A stretch of DNA of 64,000 bases from DSWT01 sp035373625 (GTDB taxonomy: Bacteria > Chloroflexota > Anaerolineae > B4-G1 > SLSP01). A program made the translations under genes and the position numbers. Below, in pieces: positions 43,294-52,499 of this stretch. The DNA is taken from positions 1-64,000 of the forward strand of contig DAOSNS010000019.1 in assembly GCA_035373625.1 (NCBI GenBank), given 5' to 3'. Within the stretch, counting starts at the first letter, position 1; every line of letters begins with the position of its first letter. Below the pieces are notes generated by a model. It saw nothing but the letters and a program-made list of their open reading frames with translations. It was not told the origin of the DNA and did no database searches.

Positions 43294-43940
43294 AAGCTCT
43301 CTCCTATATCCGGGCCAGGACAAGCGTAGTTGAAATGCGTCAGACAGAGGCTGGGAATGTCCACGGGCAACGCCAGATTCCAGGCAGCCAGCAGTGCGGC
43401 GACGGCGCACAGCGGCAGGCCGACGACGTTGGTATAACACCGCTCCACGCGCGCCACCGGTTGGAATACGGTATGTTGAATGGCATAGGCCCCGGCTTTA
43501 TCCATCGGGTCGCGGCTGGCGACGTAGGCTTCGATTTCTGCGTCTGTATAGGGGCGCATGAGCACCTGCGTGGTGACACGACGCCCCAATTCCTGTTGCG
43601 CCTGCGGATGGTAGAGCACGACGGTTGTATGGACGGCGTGGGGGCGTCCACGCAAGCGGCGCAACATCGCGCGTGCTTCCGCCGGGTCACGTGGTTTTCC
43701 GAGCGGCAAGTTGTCCAGGTCCACGACCGTATCGGCGGCCAGAATCCAGGCTTCGCGCGCGGACGCAGCGACGGCATGGGCTTTTGCACGTGCCAGCCTG
43801 GTCGTCATAGTCAATGGGCTTTCGGTTTTCAGTGGCTCTTCGACGATGTCCACGCCGACCAGGCTCACGGGCAGGCCGAGCCAGGCGATCATTTCGCGTC
43901 GCCGGGGTGATTGCGAAGCCAGCAACAGTTCGATGTGCAT
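43290..43940 (-). CDS. maf: Maf nucleotide pyrophosphatase
   Basis: 216 residues. The N-terminal LLLASQSPRRREMIAWLGL, the AADTVVDLDNLPLGKP motif and the late DKAGAYAIQ are diagnostic. Maf hydrolyses non-canonical nucleoside triphosphates in the cytoplasm. ATG 43940 puts LASQSPRR at residue 7, as usual. Coupled to the PBP gene by an ATGA overlap. The C-terminus is about 15 residues longer than many homologues. Confidence 0.92.
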   Translation of the reverse strand: MHIELLLASQSPRRREMIAWLGLPVSLVGVDIVEEPLKTESPLTMTTRLARAKAHAVAASAREAWILAADTVVDLDNLPLGKPRDPAEARAMLRRLRGRPHAVHTTVVLYHPQAQQELGRRVTTQVLMRPYTDAEIEAYVASRDPMDKAGAYAIQHTVFQPVARVERCYTNVVGLPLCAVAALLAAWNLALPVDIPSLCLTHFNYACPGPDIGESL

Positions 43941-44067
43941 ACGGCGATTATAGCTGTTTTGTGGGGATGGTAAAGGGAGGAATGTGGAAATTAGGGTTTT
44001 ATCATTGGTGGGAATATGTTCACACAAGTTTAAGTCATATTTCGGTTATAACAGTACTAATTTCCTA

Positions 44068-44096
44068 TTGTGTTCTTCTATGAGATAGAGTAATAT
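44068..44096 (+). promoter_or_regulatory. Promoter of the Flp pilin gene
   Basis: TTGTGT (44068-44073) and TAATAT (44091-44096), 17 bp apart, in a markedly AT-rich 200-bp region (43965-44150) that contrasts with the GC-rich surroundings. Confidence 0.5.
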
Positions 44097-44160
44097 ATAG
44101 GCAGGTTAAAAAAATACAACTTTACAAATTCAAATCTTAACAAATATAGGAGGTGTTGAA

Positions 44161-44313
44161 ATGTTGTACTTACCACGTGAGGAAGGCCAGGGCCTGGTTG
44201 AATACGCGCTGATTTTGGTGTTGATCGCCATCGTCGTGATCGTTGTCTTGTCACTGTTGGGGTCACAGATTTCGACGATCTTCAGCCAGATCACCAGCGG
44301 CCTGGGCGGCTAG
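44161..44313 (+). CDS. flp: Flp/Fap-type pilin precursor
   Basis: 50 residues. The leader MLYLPREEG is followed by QGLVEYALILVLIAIVVIVV: cleavage after Gly9 puts Glu at +5 and Tyr at +6, as in Flp pilins processed by TadV-type peptidases. One hydrophobic helix and a short Ser/Gly tail follow. GGAGG stands 7 nt before the ATG. It is a single-gene unit with its own promoter and a strong terminator; no other tad gene is adjacent, though a CpaE-like protein is encoded at 61727-62800. Confidence 0.9.
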   Translation: MLYLPREEGQGLVEYALILVLIAIVVIVVLSLLGSQISTIFSQITSGLGG

Positions 44314-44330
44314 TCGTCAGAATGTCGCAC

Positions 44331-44364
44331 AAAAAAGCCCCGCGCGCGAGCGCGGGGCTTTTTT
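44331..44364. terminator. Strong bidirectional terminator after flp
   Basis: A perfect 15-bp stem AAAAAAGCCCCGCGC / GCGCGGGGCTTTTTT with a GCGA loop; six T on either strand. Confidence 0.97.
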
Positions 44365-44427
44365 GTAAGGACGGAGCGGTTTATCTCTTTGAACAGGGTA
44401 AAAATCTGAGGCCTCGAGGAGCGCGGG

Positions 44428-45957
44428 ATGATGTTCCACAAGGGACGCGGGACGCCTTTTCCCTGGGCGCGGTTTGCATTGCCCACCGCCGCGTTGTGGT
44501 TTCTGGCGGTGCTGGCCGGCTTCGGCTTTTATGTGTCGCTTGTGCCTCTGCCACCCAATGATTTCTGGTGGCATCTCAAAATCGGCGAGTTAATTTACAC
44601 TACCGGAACAATTCCTGCAACCAATATGTTTGCCTGGACCCTGCCGACGGATACCCCGTTCTTCTATGGTGCGTGGCTGGGACAGTGGTTGCTGTATGCG
44701 GTGTATCGCCGGGGCGGTGTGGCGTTGTTGCTGTTCATCCGCACGGCCATGGCCCTGACCGCGTTTGGGTTGGTCGGTGCGGAAGCTAAACGCCGGTCGG
44801 CCTCGTGGCGTCTGGCGGCGTTCGTCCTGATCTTCGCTTGCCTGATGACGTTCAACAATCTCATCGTCCGCCCGCAAATCTGGTCGTGGTTGCCCTTCGT
44901 GTTCTATTTCGTCCTGTTGTGCCGCTATGCTGACGGTGCACTGCGTGGACGCTGGTTGCTTCTCTGCCCGCTGCTGATGGTTTTTTGGGTCAACGCTCAT
45001 GGCGCTTTTATCCTGGGGTTAGTTTTGCTAGGGGGCTTTACTGTGGGCGAGGCGCTGCGGACGTGGTTTGGGCTTGATGGCGCACGCAGTTGGCGTGCTG
45101 TGGGATGGCTGGCAGCAGTGAGTGGCTTGACGGGCCTGGCAACCCTGGTCAATCCGCGCTTTGTGGGCATTGTCAACTACGTCGTGGGGCTGATGACCAA
45201 TCCGCCCAGTCAGCAACTGGTGGTGGAATGGCAGTCACCCACGCCGACCGGCATCGCCAATATGGCTTTTTACAGCAGTATTCTCGTGCTGCTGTTGGCA
45301 CTGGCCTATTCGCGTTATCGCCCCACACCGACGGAGGCGTTGTTGCTGGTGGGGTTTCTGTGGTTGGCCTGGAGTGGACAACGTTATGTGGTTTGGTTCG
45401 GCTTGACGATGATGCCGTTGCTGGCGCGCGCCTTGAAGGATCTGCCGTTGCGCTTGCCTGCCTTTGCGCCGCAACGTAATTTTATCAACGTTGTGTTGGC
45501 AGTGCTGCTTTTTGTGCCGGTGCTATTGGCGCAGCCGTGGTTTGTCGAAGCCTTACCACTGCCGGAAGCCTATTGGGCGCAGGTCTGGCGCGATGTTCCC
45601 GAAGGCCCGCTCCTGTCTGTGGCGACGCCGCTCAAAGCCGCTGCATACCTGAAGGCGCATCCTGGTGGCAATCTGTTCAATGAAATGGGCTACGGCAGTT
45701 ATCTCATCTGGGCGTTGCCGGAGCAAAAGGTATTTATAGATCCGCGCGTGGAGCTTTACCCTTACGAACAGTGGCTGGACTATGTCAGGATCATTCGTGG
45801 AACACGTTATGATGAAATCCTGTCTGCCTATGGGGTTGATCGGTTGTTAGTGGATGTGGTTGAACAACAGGAGTTGGTGGTTTCTCTGGAGAAGGATCCA
45901 CGGTGGGAACAGGAATATCGTGACCCACGGACGCAGATATGGCGTCGGCAGCCGTAA
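44428..45957 (+). CDS. Polytopic membrane protein, GT-C-like (paralogue 1)
   Basis: 509 residues, about ten to eleven membrane helices and a soluble C-terminal region. I know no precise function. It is a clear paralogue of the protein at 53562-55088: shared blocks are DFWWH with TG.IP, N..VRPQ, WVN.HG.F.LGLVL, NPR..GIV.YV, LVVEW, and near the end GSYLIWA, (V/F)FIDPR.ELYP. An early acidic residue in an outside loop plus this topology recalls GT-C glycosyltransferases that use polyprenyl-linked sugars. GGAG precedes the ATG. Confidence 0.75.
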   Translation: MMFHKGRGTPFPWARFALPTAALWFLAVLAGFGFYVSLVPLPPNDFWWHLKIGELIYTTGTIPATNMFAWTLPTDTPFFYGAWLGQWLLYAVYRRGGVALLLFIRTAMALTAFGLVGAEAKRRSASWRLAAFVLIFACLMTFNNLIVRPQIWSWLPFVFYFVLLCRYADGALRGRWLLLCPLLMVFWVNAHGAFILGLVLLGGFTVGEALRTWFGLDGARSWRAVGWLAAVSGLTGLATLVNPRFVGIVNYVVGLMTNPPSQQLVVEWQSPTPTGIANMAFYSSILVLLLALAYSRYRPTPTEALLLVGFLWLAWSGQRYVVWFGLTMMPLLARALKDLPLRLPAFAPQRNFINVVLAVLLFVPVLLAQPWFVEALPLPEAYWAQVWRDVPEGPLLSVATPLKAAAYLKAHPGGNLFNEMGYGSYLIWALPEQKVFIDPRVELYPYEQWLDYVRIIRGTRYDEILSAYGVDRLLVDVVEQQELVVSLEKDPRWEQEYRDPRTQIWRRQP

Positions 45958-46010
45958 GCAGCGCGTGCCGGCAGACCGGAGCCGGATTTTAGCAGCAGTC
46001 ATCCTGTCTT

Positions 46011-47258
46011 ATGAACGATACTTCAACCATAACATCATCATCTTCTTCTGAAGGGGCGCGCCCTGACCCGCCGAGATTCTTCTGGCGGTGGGGCATCGTG
46101 TGGCTTATCTTGCGTGTGATGACCAGTCTATGCGCGGCCTGGGTCTCTACACTGCGTCCCCTGACGTCGTTGGAGCAATCTGTGGCATTGTGGCCGCCTT
46201 CTGCGCCGTTAGTGCAATGGTTGCGGCGGGTTTTGCTGGCGCCCTGGGAACGCTGGGATGTTGTCTGGTATGTGCGGATTCTCACCGAAGGATACCATTT
46301 TGGCAACGGCACCGACGCTTTTCATCCCCTGTATGCCTGGCTGGCGCGCCCGTTGGTGTTTGTGGGCATAGAGCCGCTTTTGGCGTTGTCTCTGGTGACC
46401 TTTGTGGCGCTGGTTACATTCGCTTACGTTTACGAGCGGCTGGCCGCGTTGGATTTATCGCCCGCGCAGGTGCAGACGGCGGTCTATGGATTGTTCTTTT
46501 TCCCACTGGCATTTATTTTCTTTGCGCCTTATAATGAGAGCTTGTTTATGCTCTGGGCCGCTTTGACGCTGTGGTGGGCCAGGCAGCGGCGGTGGTGGTG
46601 GGCAGGAGCCGCCGGCGCGCTGGCCGTATTGACCCGACAGCAGGGGCTTTTCCTGATGGTGCCGTTGGCGTGGGAATTGTGGGCATCCCACAAAGGGCAA
46701 ATCCGCAGTTTAGTGCGTGCCTGGCGGGAATGGTTGGCGCTTGGATTGCTCCCACTGGGGCTATTGCTGTGGGCGCTCTACCGTGTGCTGGTGATCGGTG
46801 GACCACAGCTTGATTTCAGCTCTCCCTTCAGGTTGATCTATTCGCTTATGATTTCTCCCAGTGCTGGACAGGTGGGCGCGGCGCATGTGTTGACCTGGCC
46901 CTGGAAGGCATTGGAATTAGCTCTTACACGCCTGCGATACGCGCCGGACGCGGATTTGATTGTGAATCTCGTGTTAGGGACGATATTTTTGAGTGTGGTC
47001 ATCCTGGCATGGCCACGGTTGCGCACTTCCTATCGCCTCTACGTGTTGGTCGTAGTGGGGGTCAGCCTCAGCTATCACACAGGAATGAAGCACCCCTATA
47101 TGGGATTGCCGCGGCATCTGTTCCTGGCCTTCCCTGTGTTCATCGGTCTGGCGCCGCTGCTTCGGCGCGCCTGGCAGCGTCTTCTGTGGGTGGGTACCGG
47201 TTTTGTGAGCATCTGTTTTTTGACTTTGTTGTTCGTGTTAGAATCCTGGGTGCCGTAG
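46011..47258 (+). CDS. PIG-V-like membrane mannosyltransferase
   Basis: 415 residues, about nine to ten membrane helices. WERWDVVWYVRILTEGYH, FHPLYAWLARP and FFAPYNESLFMLW match the PIG-V/GPI-mannosyltransferase-2 family (GT-C), which transfers mannose from a polyprenyl phosphate donor on the outer face. It lies between the GT-C-like protein and a GT2 gene that could make such a donor. Substrate not determinable. Confidence 0.75.
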   Translation: MNDTSTITSSSSSEGARPDPPRFFWRWGIVWLILRVMTSLCAAWVSTLRPLTSLEQSVALWPPSAPLVQWLRRVLLAPWERWDVVWYVRILTEGYHFGNGTDAFHPLYAWLARPLVFVGIEPLLALSLVTFVALVTFAYVYERLAALDLSPAQVQTAVYGLFFFPLAFIFFAPYNESLFMLWAALTLWWARQRRWWWAGAAGALAVLTRQQGLFLMVPLAWELWASHKGQIRSLVRAWREWLALGLLPLGLLLWALYRVLVIGGPQLDFSSPFRLIYSLMISPSAGQVGAAHVLTWPWKALELALTRLRYAPDADLIVNLVLGTIFLSVVILAWPRLRTSYRLYVLVVVGVSLSYHTGMKHPYMGLPRHLFLAFPVFIGLAPLLRRAWQRLLWVGTGFVSICFLTLLFVLESWVP

Positions 47259-47379
47259 AGAGGTCAAATTCACAGGCATTGCTGTTGAACTTTGAGCTAT
47301 TGAAGAACTATTTTGGCCGGGAAGTTATTTGCCCCGTGACATACCGACGGGGTTAGTGGATTTTGGGGGAAAACGGAAA

Positions 47380-48105
47380 ATGGCGTTGCAGGAGACACAG
47401 AAACCAAAAGTGCTGGTGGTCATTCCGGCCTACAATGAGCAGGGGAAAATCGGGCGGGTGGTTCGGAAGACTTTGACGCAGGCTGTGGACGGCGTGGTGG
47501 TGGTAGACGATGGCTCGCGGGACGATACGGCTGCCGAAGCCGCGGCTGCCGGCGCCTGTGTTGTGTGCCATGAGCGCAATAGCGGGGTGGGAGCGGCGAT
47601 CCGCACCGGCATTGATTACGCGCTGGCGCATGGGTTCTCGGTGGTGGCCATTCTTTCCGGGGACGACCAACACGACCCGACGGAACTGCCGGGGATACTG
47701 CGCCCTATTCTTGAGGAGGGCTATGATTTTGTCCAGGGATCGCGTCGCTTCCGTGGGTTGCAGTCTCCCCACATTAACTGGTTTCGTCGCTTCTTCACCT
47801 GGCTCTACGCTGTAACATTCCGCATACTGACCGGTTTCGCCTGCACTGATGCAACCAATGGCGGCCGGGCATTTCACGTGCGGATTTTTGCCGACGGCAA
47901 AATCAATCTCTGGCAGGACTGGTTGAATACTTATGAGTTAGAACCTTATTTGTTTTACAAAGCAGTGCGCGAGGGTTACAAAGTGACCGAGGCGCCTATG
48001 AAAGTCATCTATCACACCGGCGGTACCACCAAGATGAAACCGGTGCGTGACTGGTGGCGGATCTTTCGCCCGATGGTTTACCTGGCTTTGGGGGTGAAAA
48101 AGTGA
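47380..48105 (+). CDS. Family 2 glycosyltransferase (polyprenyl-phosphate mannose synthase type)
   Basis: 241 residues, GT-A fold without membrane helices. VLVVIPAYNEQGKI, VVVVDDGSRDDT and LSGDDQHDP give the nucleotide-sugar and metal-binding positions. It resembles DPM1-type enzymes that make polyprenyl-phosphate mannose or glucose, which would feed the neighbouring GT-C enzymes. ATG 47380 chosen by homology start. Its stop overlaps the GTG of the epimerase gene. Confidence 0.88.
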   Translation: MALQETQKPKVLVVIPAYNEQGKIGRVVRKTLTQAVDGVVVVDDGSRDDTAAEAAAAGACVVCHERNSGVGAAIRTGIDYALAHGFSVVAILSGDDQHDPTELPGILRPILEEGYDFVQGSRRFRGLQSPHINWFRRFFTWLYAVTFRILTGFACTDATNGGRAFHVRIFADGKINLWQDWLNTYELEPYLFYKAVREGYKVTEAPMKVIYHTGGTTKMKPVRDWWRIFRPMVYLALGVKK

Positions 48106-49091
48106 GCTACATGGTGAAGCATGAATTGGCCGGTCGGCGGGTGCTGGTCACAGGCGGGGCGGGCTTTATCGGCTCGAATCTGGTGCGCCGCCTGGCTACT
48201 GAAGGCGCAGAGATTACGGTATTGGATGATTTCTTCACAGGGCGTTTAGAGAACCTGCGGGGGATTGATCCCGGCCGTTACCGTCTGGTGCGGGGCAGCG
48301 TCACCGATAGCGGCCTGGTGCGGGAGCTGGTCTCGCAGGCAGAACTGGTTTTTCATTTGGCTGCGCGTAACATTATCGCCTCCACCCGCAACCCCTATGA
48401 GGATTTTGAGACCAACATCGGGGGCACGCTAAATGTGCTGTTGGCGGCCCGCGATTACCGTCCACAACGGGTCGTCTACACATCTTCGGTGTCGGTCTAT
48501 GGGAATCCGCGCTATCTGCCCATCAACGAGGACGATCGTATCAGCCTGTTGACCCCTTACGCGGTGAGCAAATTCAGCGGCGAGGGATACTGCCAGGCAT
48601 TTTACGAAAGTTATGACGTGCCGGTAGTGGTGTTGCGCTATTCGAACGTTTACGGGTTGTGGCAAGACCCGCAGAACCCCTATTGCGGCGTGGTGGCGAA
48701 GTTCATGCAGCGTGCGCAGATGGGGCACCCGCCGGCTATCCATGGTGATGGTCAGCAGACGCGCGATTTCACCTTCGTTGAAGACGCGGTTGAAGCGACT
48801 TTGCTGGCGGCCCTGTCGCCAAAATCCGAAGGGGAAGTTTTCAATGTGGGTACCGGTGTGGAGACCAGCGTCGAAGTGTTGGCCCGCGCCGTGCTGGATT
48901 TGTACGGGCTGGACTCTGCGCCGGTTTACATTGATCGCCGCGACATTGATAACATCCGTCGTCGTGTGGTGAATATCGAGAAGGCGCGCCGTGTGCTGCG
49001 TTGGGTGCCACAGGTGACCCTGCTCGCGGGGTTACAGCGGACCAAGCAATGGCTGGAGACGGTTGAGACGCCTGACCAGGCCACCATGTAG
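48102..49091 (+). CDS. NAD-dependent sugar-nucleotide epimerase/dehydratase
   Basis: 329 residues, extended short-chain dehydrogenase. NAD site GGAGFIGSNL near residue 17, the catalytic Ser in SSVSVYG, and YxxxK in YAVSK. It resembles UDP-glucose 4-epimerases and UDP-glucuronate epimerases/decarboxylases; which one is undecided. GTG 48102 overlaps the upstream TGA. It supplies a sugar donor for the glycan locus. Confidence 0.88.
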   Translation: MSYMVKHELAGRRVLVTGGAGFIGSNLVRRLATEGAEITVLDDFFTGRLENLRGIDPGRYRLVRGSVTDSGLVRELVSQAELVFHLAARNIIASTRNPYEDFETNIGGTLNVLLAARDYRPQRVVYTSSVSVYGNPRYLPINEDDRISLLTPYAVSKFSGEGYCQAFYESYDVPVVVLRYSNVYGLWQDPQNPYCGVVAKFMQRAQMGHPPAIHGDGQQTRDFTFVEDAVEATLLAALSPKSEGEVFNVGTGVETSVEVLARAVLDLYGLDSAPVYIDRRDIDNIRRRVVNIEKARRVLRWVPQVTLLAGLQRTKQWLETVETPDQATM

Positions 49092-49099
49092 GGGGAGAA

Positions 49100-50377
49100 T
49101 CACATCAAGGACGGCACCGATCCCTTCTCCTGTTCCGGCGTCATCAGCCAGGTGTAAGCCAGATAGATCGCCGTTGCCCATAGCGGTACGCCGATCTGCA
49201 CTGCAAAGGGCAGGTGCAGGACTTCCAATTGGGCGTAAACCAGCGGCCCGCCGAACAGAAATGCCAGCCACAGAAGTACGAAGAGCCGACGCCATCCCAG
49301 GCGTAAGTCGGGGCGATGTTCCCACAAAAGTAATGCCGGAATGAGCAACAGGCTCATTTCGTAGATGTTGGCGTGGGGGGTAATCCACATCAGTAGACAC
49401 ATCATCCCGGCGTAGAGCAGGGGCTTCTCTTCGCGGTGACGCGACCAGAAACGCACGAAAGCCACGCTGCCGACCCCGATGAAAATCCAACGCATCACCT
49501 CTGCTACGCCCGGTAGCCCCGGCAGCAAGAGCAGCCAGAACTCATAGAACGTCTGCATATGCCAGAGTTGTCGTCCTGGCCAGTTGGGGATGTCCGGGAT
49601 GACGGTGAGCGCAAAGTCAATGTAAGTGCGGCTGGCGGCAGGCAATGTCACGAAGCACAGCGCGACCAGAATACTTCCCCCTATGGCCAGCCCCAACAGC
49701 GCGCGCCAGTCTTGACGCCGACGCAACAGCCACAGGAACCCCAATCCCAGCAACAGTTGGGGCTTGTAGGCGAGCAGGCTGGCCGTCATCCCGGCCCAAA
49801 ACGGCCGTTCTCGCGTCCATAGCCGATACGTCAAGGCAAACAGGAACAAGCTCAGCAGCGAATTCTGGCCGAATGCAATCGCGGCAAAGATTGGAAACCA
49901 GGTGAGGCTCCAGGTAAACACCGGTCGGGGTGCCGTGGTCGGCGTGAGCAGTAATTTCAGGCTCAACCATAAGAGCAACAATCCCAGTAGACTCCACAGG
50001 GCAAAGCTCCAGACGTAGGGCAACAAGGCGAAAGGCCAGAAGAGCCATGCCATAAAGGGGGGCAGAATAAAGCCGTAAAAACCGGATACATCCGGGCCGA
50101 CAATTTGCACTTCCAGTTCTGCCTGGTAGCGGATATCGTAGAGGCGGGTGGGGTCGCCATATCGCAAGATATAGCCGGCGGTGTAGTATTGAAGGAAATC
50201 CGTGCCGATTACTTGCCCGGCAAGGTCCATAGAACCCGGCCCCAGGATCAGACTTGCCAGCCATGCCACCCACAGGACGCCGCCAAGCCATTTAGCATAG
50301 GCCATTCGGCGGGGGAGCAGCAACGGTGTTAACCAGCGTATCAAAGGGTGTTGTGTCAGAAGGTCAGGTGTAGACAT
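49100..50377 (-). CDS. GT87 (DUF2029) membrane glycosyltransferase
   Basis: 425 residues, about ten membrane helices. GTDFLQYYTAG, YDIRYQAELE and LPPFMAWLFWPFALLPY match the DUF2029/GT87 family of polyprenyl-phosphate-mannose-dependent mannosyltransferases. It faces the epimerase gene with stops 9 bp apart. ATG 50377 has no clear ribosome-binding site. Confidence 0.82.
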   Translation of the reverse strand: MSTPDLLTQHPLIRWLTPLLLPRRMAYAKWLGGVLWVAWLASLILGPGSMDLAGQVIGTDFLQYYTAGYILRYGDPTRLYDIRYQAELEVQIVGPDVSGFYGFILPPFMAWLFWPFALLPYVWSFALWSLLGLLLLWLSLKLLLTPTTAPRPVFTWSLTWFPIFAAIAFGQNSLLSLFLFALTYRLWTRERPFWAGMTASLLAYKPQLLLGLGFLWLLRRRQDWRALLGLAIGGSILVALCFVTLPAASRTYIDFALTVIPDIPNWPGRQLWHMQTFYEFWLLLLPGLPGVAEVMRWIFIGVGSVAFVRFWSRHREEKPLLYAGMMCLLMWITPHANIYEMSLLLIPALLLWEHRPDLRLGWRRLFVLLWLAFLFGGPLVYAQLEVLHLPFAVQIGVPLWATAIYLAYTWLMTPEQEKGSVPSLM

Positions 50378-50388
50378 CGTTTTTCTGG

Positions 50389-51807
50389 CTACAAGCGCAA
50401 CACTTTCACACCGGCATGGGCTTTGCGTACCAGTTCTCTCAGCGAACGAACTCGTGTGAGGCGTTTCCAAACATAACGTGGGCGCAGATAAAATCTTTTA
50501 TATGCCTGATTCAAAATAGTGATGAGTTCGTCGGTGGAGAGTTCTTGTTCCCAATAACGGGGCACAAAGTCGGGTGTTGGATTGGCGGCAAACTTTTGCC
50601 AGAAGTCCTCCGTGAAAACTCCCTGGGCCAGGCCATCGAAGTATATTTGTGTGCCCGGAAAAGGGGTCAGGATGGTAATATGCACGTAGTCGGGATCAAG
50701 GCGTTCGGCGAACCTGATCGTTTGGAGAATGTCTTCCCGCGTCTCTGTAGGGGAGCCGATCATAAAGTAGGCCAGTGTTTCTATACCGGCCTGTTTGGTC
50801 CATTTGAACACATTTTGCACTTGTGTCAATGTGATGCCTTTGTTCAAGACCTTGAGAATTTTTTCTGTGCCGGCTTCTACACCGTAATGGATGCGTTCGC
50901 AACCGGCGGCGCGAAGCGTCTTTAGCAGATGTTCATCCACAGTATCTACCCGCGCGCGAATATCCCATCCGATGTCCAGCTTGCGTTGCTGGATTTCTTC
51001 ACAGATGCCCAAAACCCGTTTGCGGTCTACCGTAAACGTATCGTCGTAGATGAGAAATTCATAAATCCCCATATTGACGCATGCCGCCATTTCGTCCACG
51101 ACATTTTTGGGGGAACGGGCGCGGAAGCGTTTGCCGAGATGGGGACGGTCACAAAAGGCGCAGCGGAACGGGCAGCCGCGGCTGGTAAACATGGTGGTAA
51201 TGGGATTGCGACGGGCTAATAAAGAAGAGTACTTTTTATACGGCGTTAAATGCCGTGCCGGAAAAGGCAGGCTATCCAGGTCTTGGATCAATCCGGCGTA
51301 TGCGGTTTTGACGATCTGACCCTCATGTCGGAAGACTAAACCGTGAACTTTCATCAGATCTTCTGGATGGTCTATATGCTGCACTAACTGATGGAAGACT
51401 TCCTCCCCTTCGCCTACGACGACAAAATCAACGCCCGGTAAATTTAGCGTTTCTTCCGGGTACAGGTGTGCGTGTGGTCCCCCTACAACAACCCGTGCGT
51501 GAGGCGCGTGAGCCTTCACCACCTGGATAGTGTGAATGACATCCAGCAATGTAAAAGTCATCGCCGTCAGACCGACAATATCGGGAGCATATTGCTCGAT
51601 CCGTTCGGCCAATTGGGCGTAGGACAATTCTTCAACCTGCGCATCAATGATGGCGACCTCATGTTCCTGCGCGGCATGGGATTCCAGATACGCGGCCACG
51701 TATAATAGCCCCAGGGGAGGATTATGCCCGCGTTCCTCTTCTATGATGGCCGGGTTGTTTCCAATGAGTTCTTGTTCGCTGGGTGGATTGATCAACAGGA
51801 CTTTCAT
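50389..51807 (-). CDS. B12-binding-domain radical SAM protein
   Basis: 472 residues. An N-terminal cobalamin-binding-like Rossmann domain (VLLINPPSE; IVGLTAMTFT; VVVGGPHAHLYPE) precedes a radical SAM barrel with the 4Fe-4S motif CPFRCAFC (Cys212, 216, 219). This class often methylates or rearranges lipids and glycans. It is 2 bp downstream of the methyltransferase gene in the same direction, so probably part of the glycan/lipid locus. ATG 51807 with GGAG upstream. Confidence 0.9.
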   Translation of the reverse strand: MKVLLINPPSEQELIGNNPAIIEEERGHNPPLGLLYVAAYLESHAAQEHEVAIIDAQVEELSYAQLAERIEQYAPDIVGLTAMTFTLLDVIHTIQVVKAHAPHARVVVGGPHAHLYPEETLNLPGVDFVVVGEGEEVFHQLVQHIDHPEDLMKVHGLVFRHEGQIVKTAYAGLIQDLDSLPFPARHLTPYKKYSSLLARRNPITTMFTSRGCPFRCAFCDRPHLGKRFRARSPKNVVDEMAACVNMGIYEFLIYDDTFTVDRKRVLGICEEIQQRKLDIGWDIRARVDTVDEHLLKTLRAAGCERIHYGVEAGTEKILKVLNKGITLTQVQNVFKWTKQAGIETLAYFMIGSPTETREDILQTIRFAERLDPDYVHITILTPFPGTQIYFDGLAQGVFTEDFWQKFAANPTPDFVPRYWEQELSTDELITILNQAYKRFYLRPRYVWKRLTRVRSLRELVRKAHAGVKVLRL

Positions 51808-51809
51808 TA

Positions 51810-52499
51810 TTATTCGCTCCCTTTTGCAAGTTCTTGGTATTTGCGTCCAACCACCAGTTGATTCGCCATGATCAACTGAAGTCCCCATGGCCCCAGAATC
51901 TTCTCTATGGTTTTCTCTGCCGGAAAGCCGATGGGTGAAAACATGAACTTACACGCTTCTACGATCTCGAAACCATGCGTTGTCACACGCGCGGAGAGTT
52001 CCTTGAGCGTAAAAGTCTGCCCATGTTGGGCGTCCTTCAGGATTCCCAAGATTGCGGCGAGCCGATCCATCAAGGGATTGGGTGTCGTCAACACGAGCAA
52101 TCCGCCGGGCCGCAGCACTCGCCGACATTCGCGCAGCAGGCCATCTGCATCGGGCACATGTTCGATGACCGCCGTGGCGATGACGGCATCCGCTGTCCGG
52201 CTACGCACCGGTAGGGCCAGAGCGTCCCCTTGCGCTTTTCGTATTCCTTCAAGGGTAATTGCCTTCAAGAGCGGCAAGCTGTAATCAATGCCGAGGAATG
52301 TCAGTGACCCCAGACGTTGGCGCAATTCGGCCAACATTAACCCATCTGCTGTGCCGACATCCACAATCGTATGCAGAGGCCCGCTGTTATAACGGCGCAG
52401 CACCCGCTCTACCTCGTCGGTGCGTCGTCGCAAACGGTAGATAAACTGCCGTTTGCGACGGCGGCCCTCGAAATAGTCAATGTCGTAGACGCCCGTCAC
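51810..52499 (-). CDS. Class I SAM-dependent methyltransferase
   Basis: 229 residues. SAM-binding IVDVGTADG, acidic LGIDYS, GDALALPVR and VIEHVPDAD fit methyltransferase type 11. Start GTG 52499 overlaps the stop of the GT2 gene (GTGA). Substrate unknown; the context suggests a lipid-linked sugar. Confidence 0.88.
   Translation of the reverse strand: MTGVYDIDYFEGRRRKRQFIYRLRRRTDEVERVLRRYNSGPLHTIVDVGTADGLMLAELRQRLGSLTFLGIDYSLPLLKAITLEGIRKAQGDALALPVRSRTADAVIATAVIEHVPDADGLLRECRRVLRPGGLLVLTTPNPLMDRLAAILGILKDAQHGQTFTLKELSARVTTHGFEIVEACKFMFSPIGFPAEKTIEKILGPWGLQLIMANQLVVGRKYQELAKGSE

Noticed and set aside
50389..52499. Radical SAM plus methyltransferase as a peptide natural-product cluster
   Set aside because: No precursor peptide, recognition protein or exporter is adjacent; the surrounding genes are glycosyltransferases.
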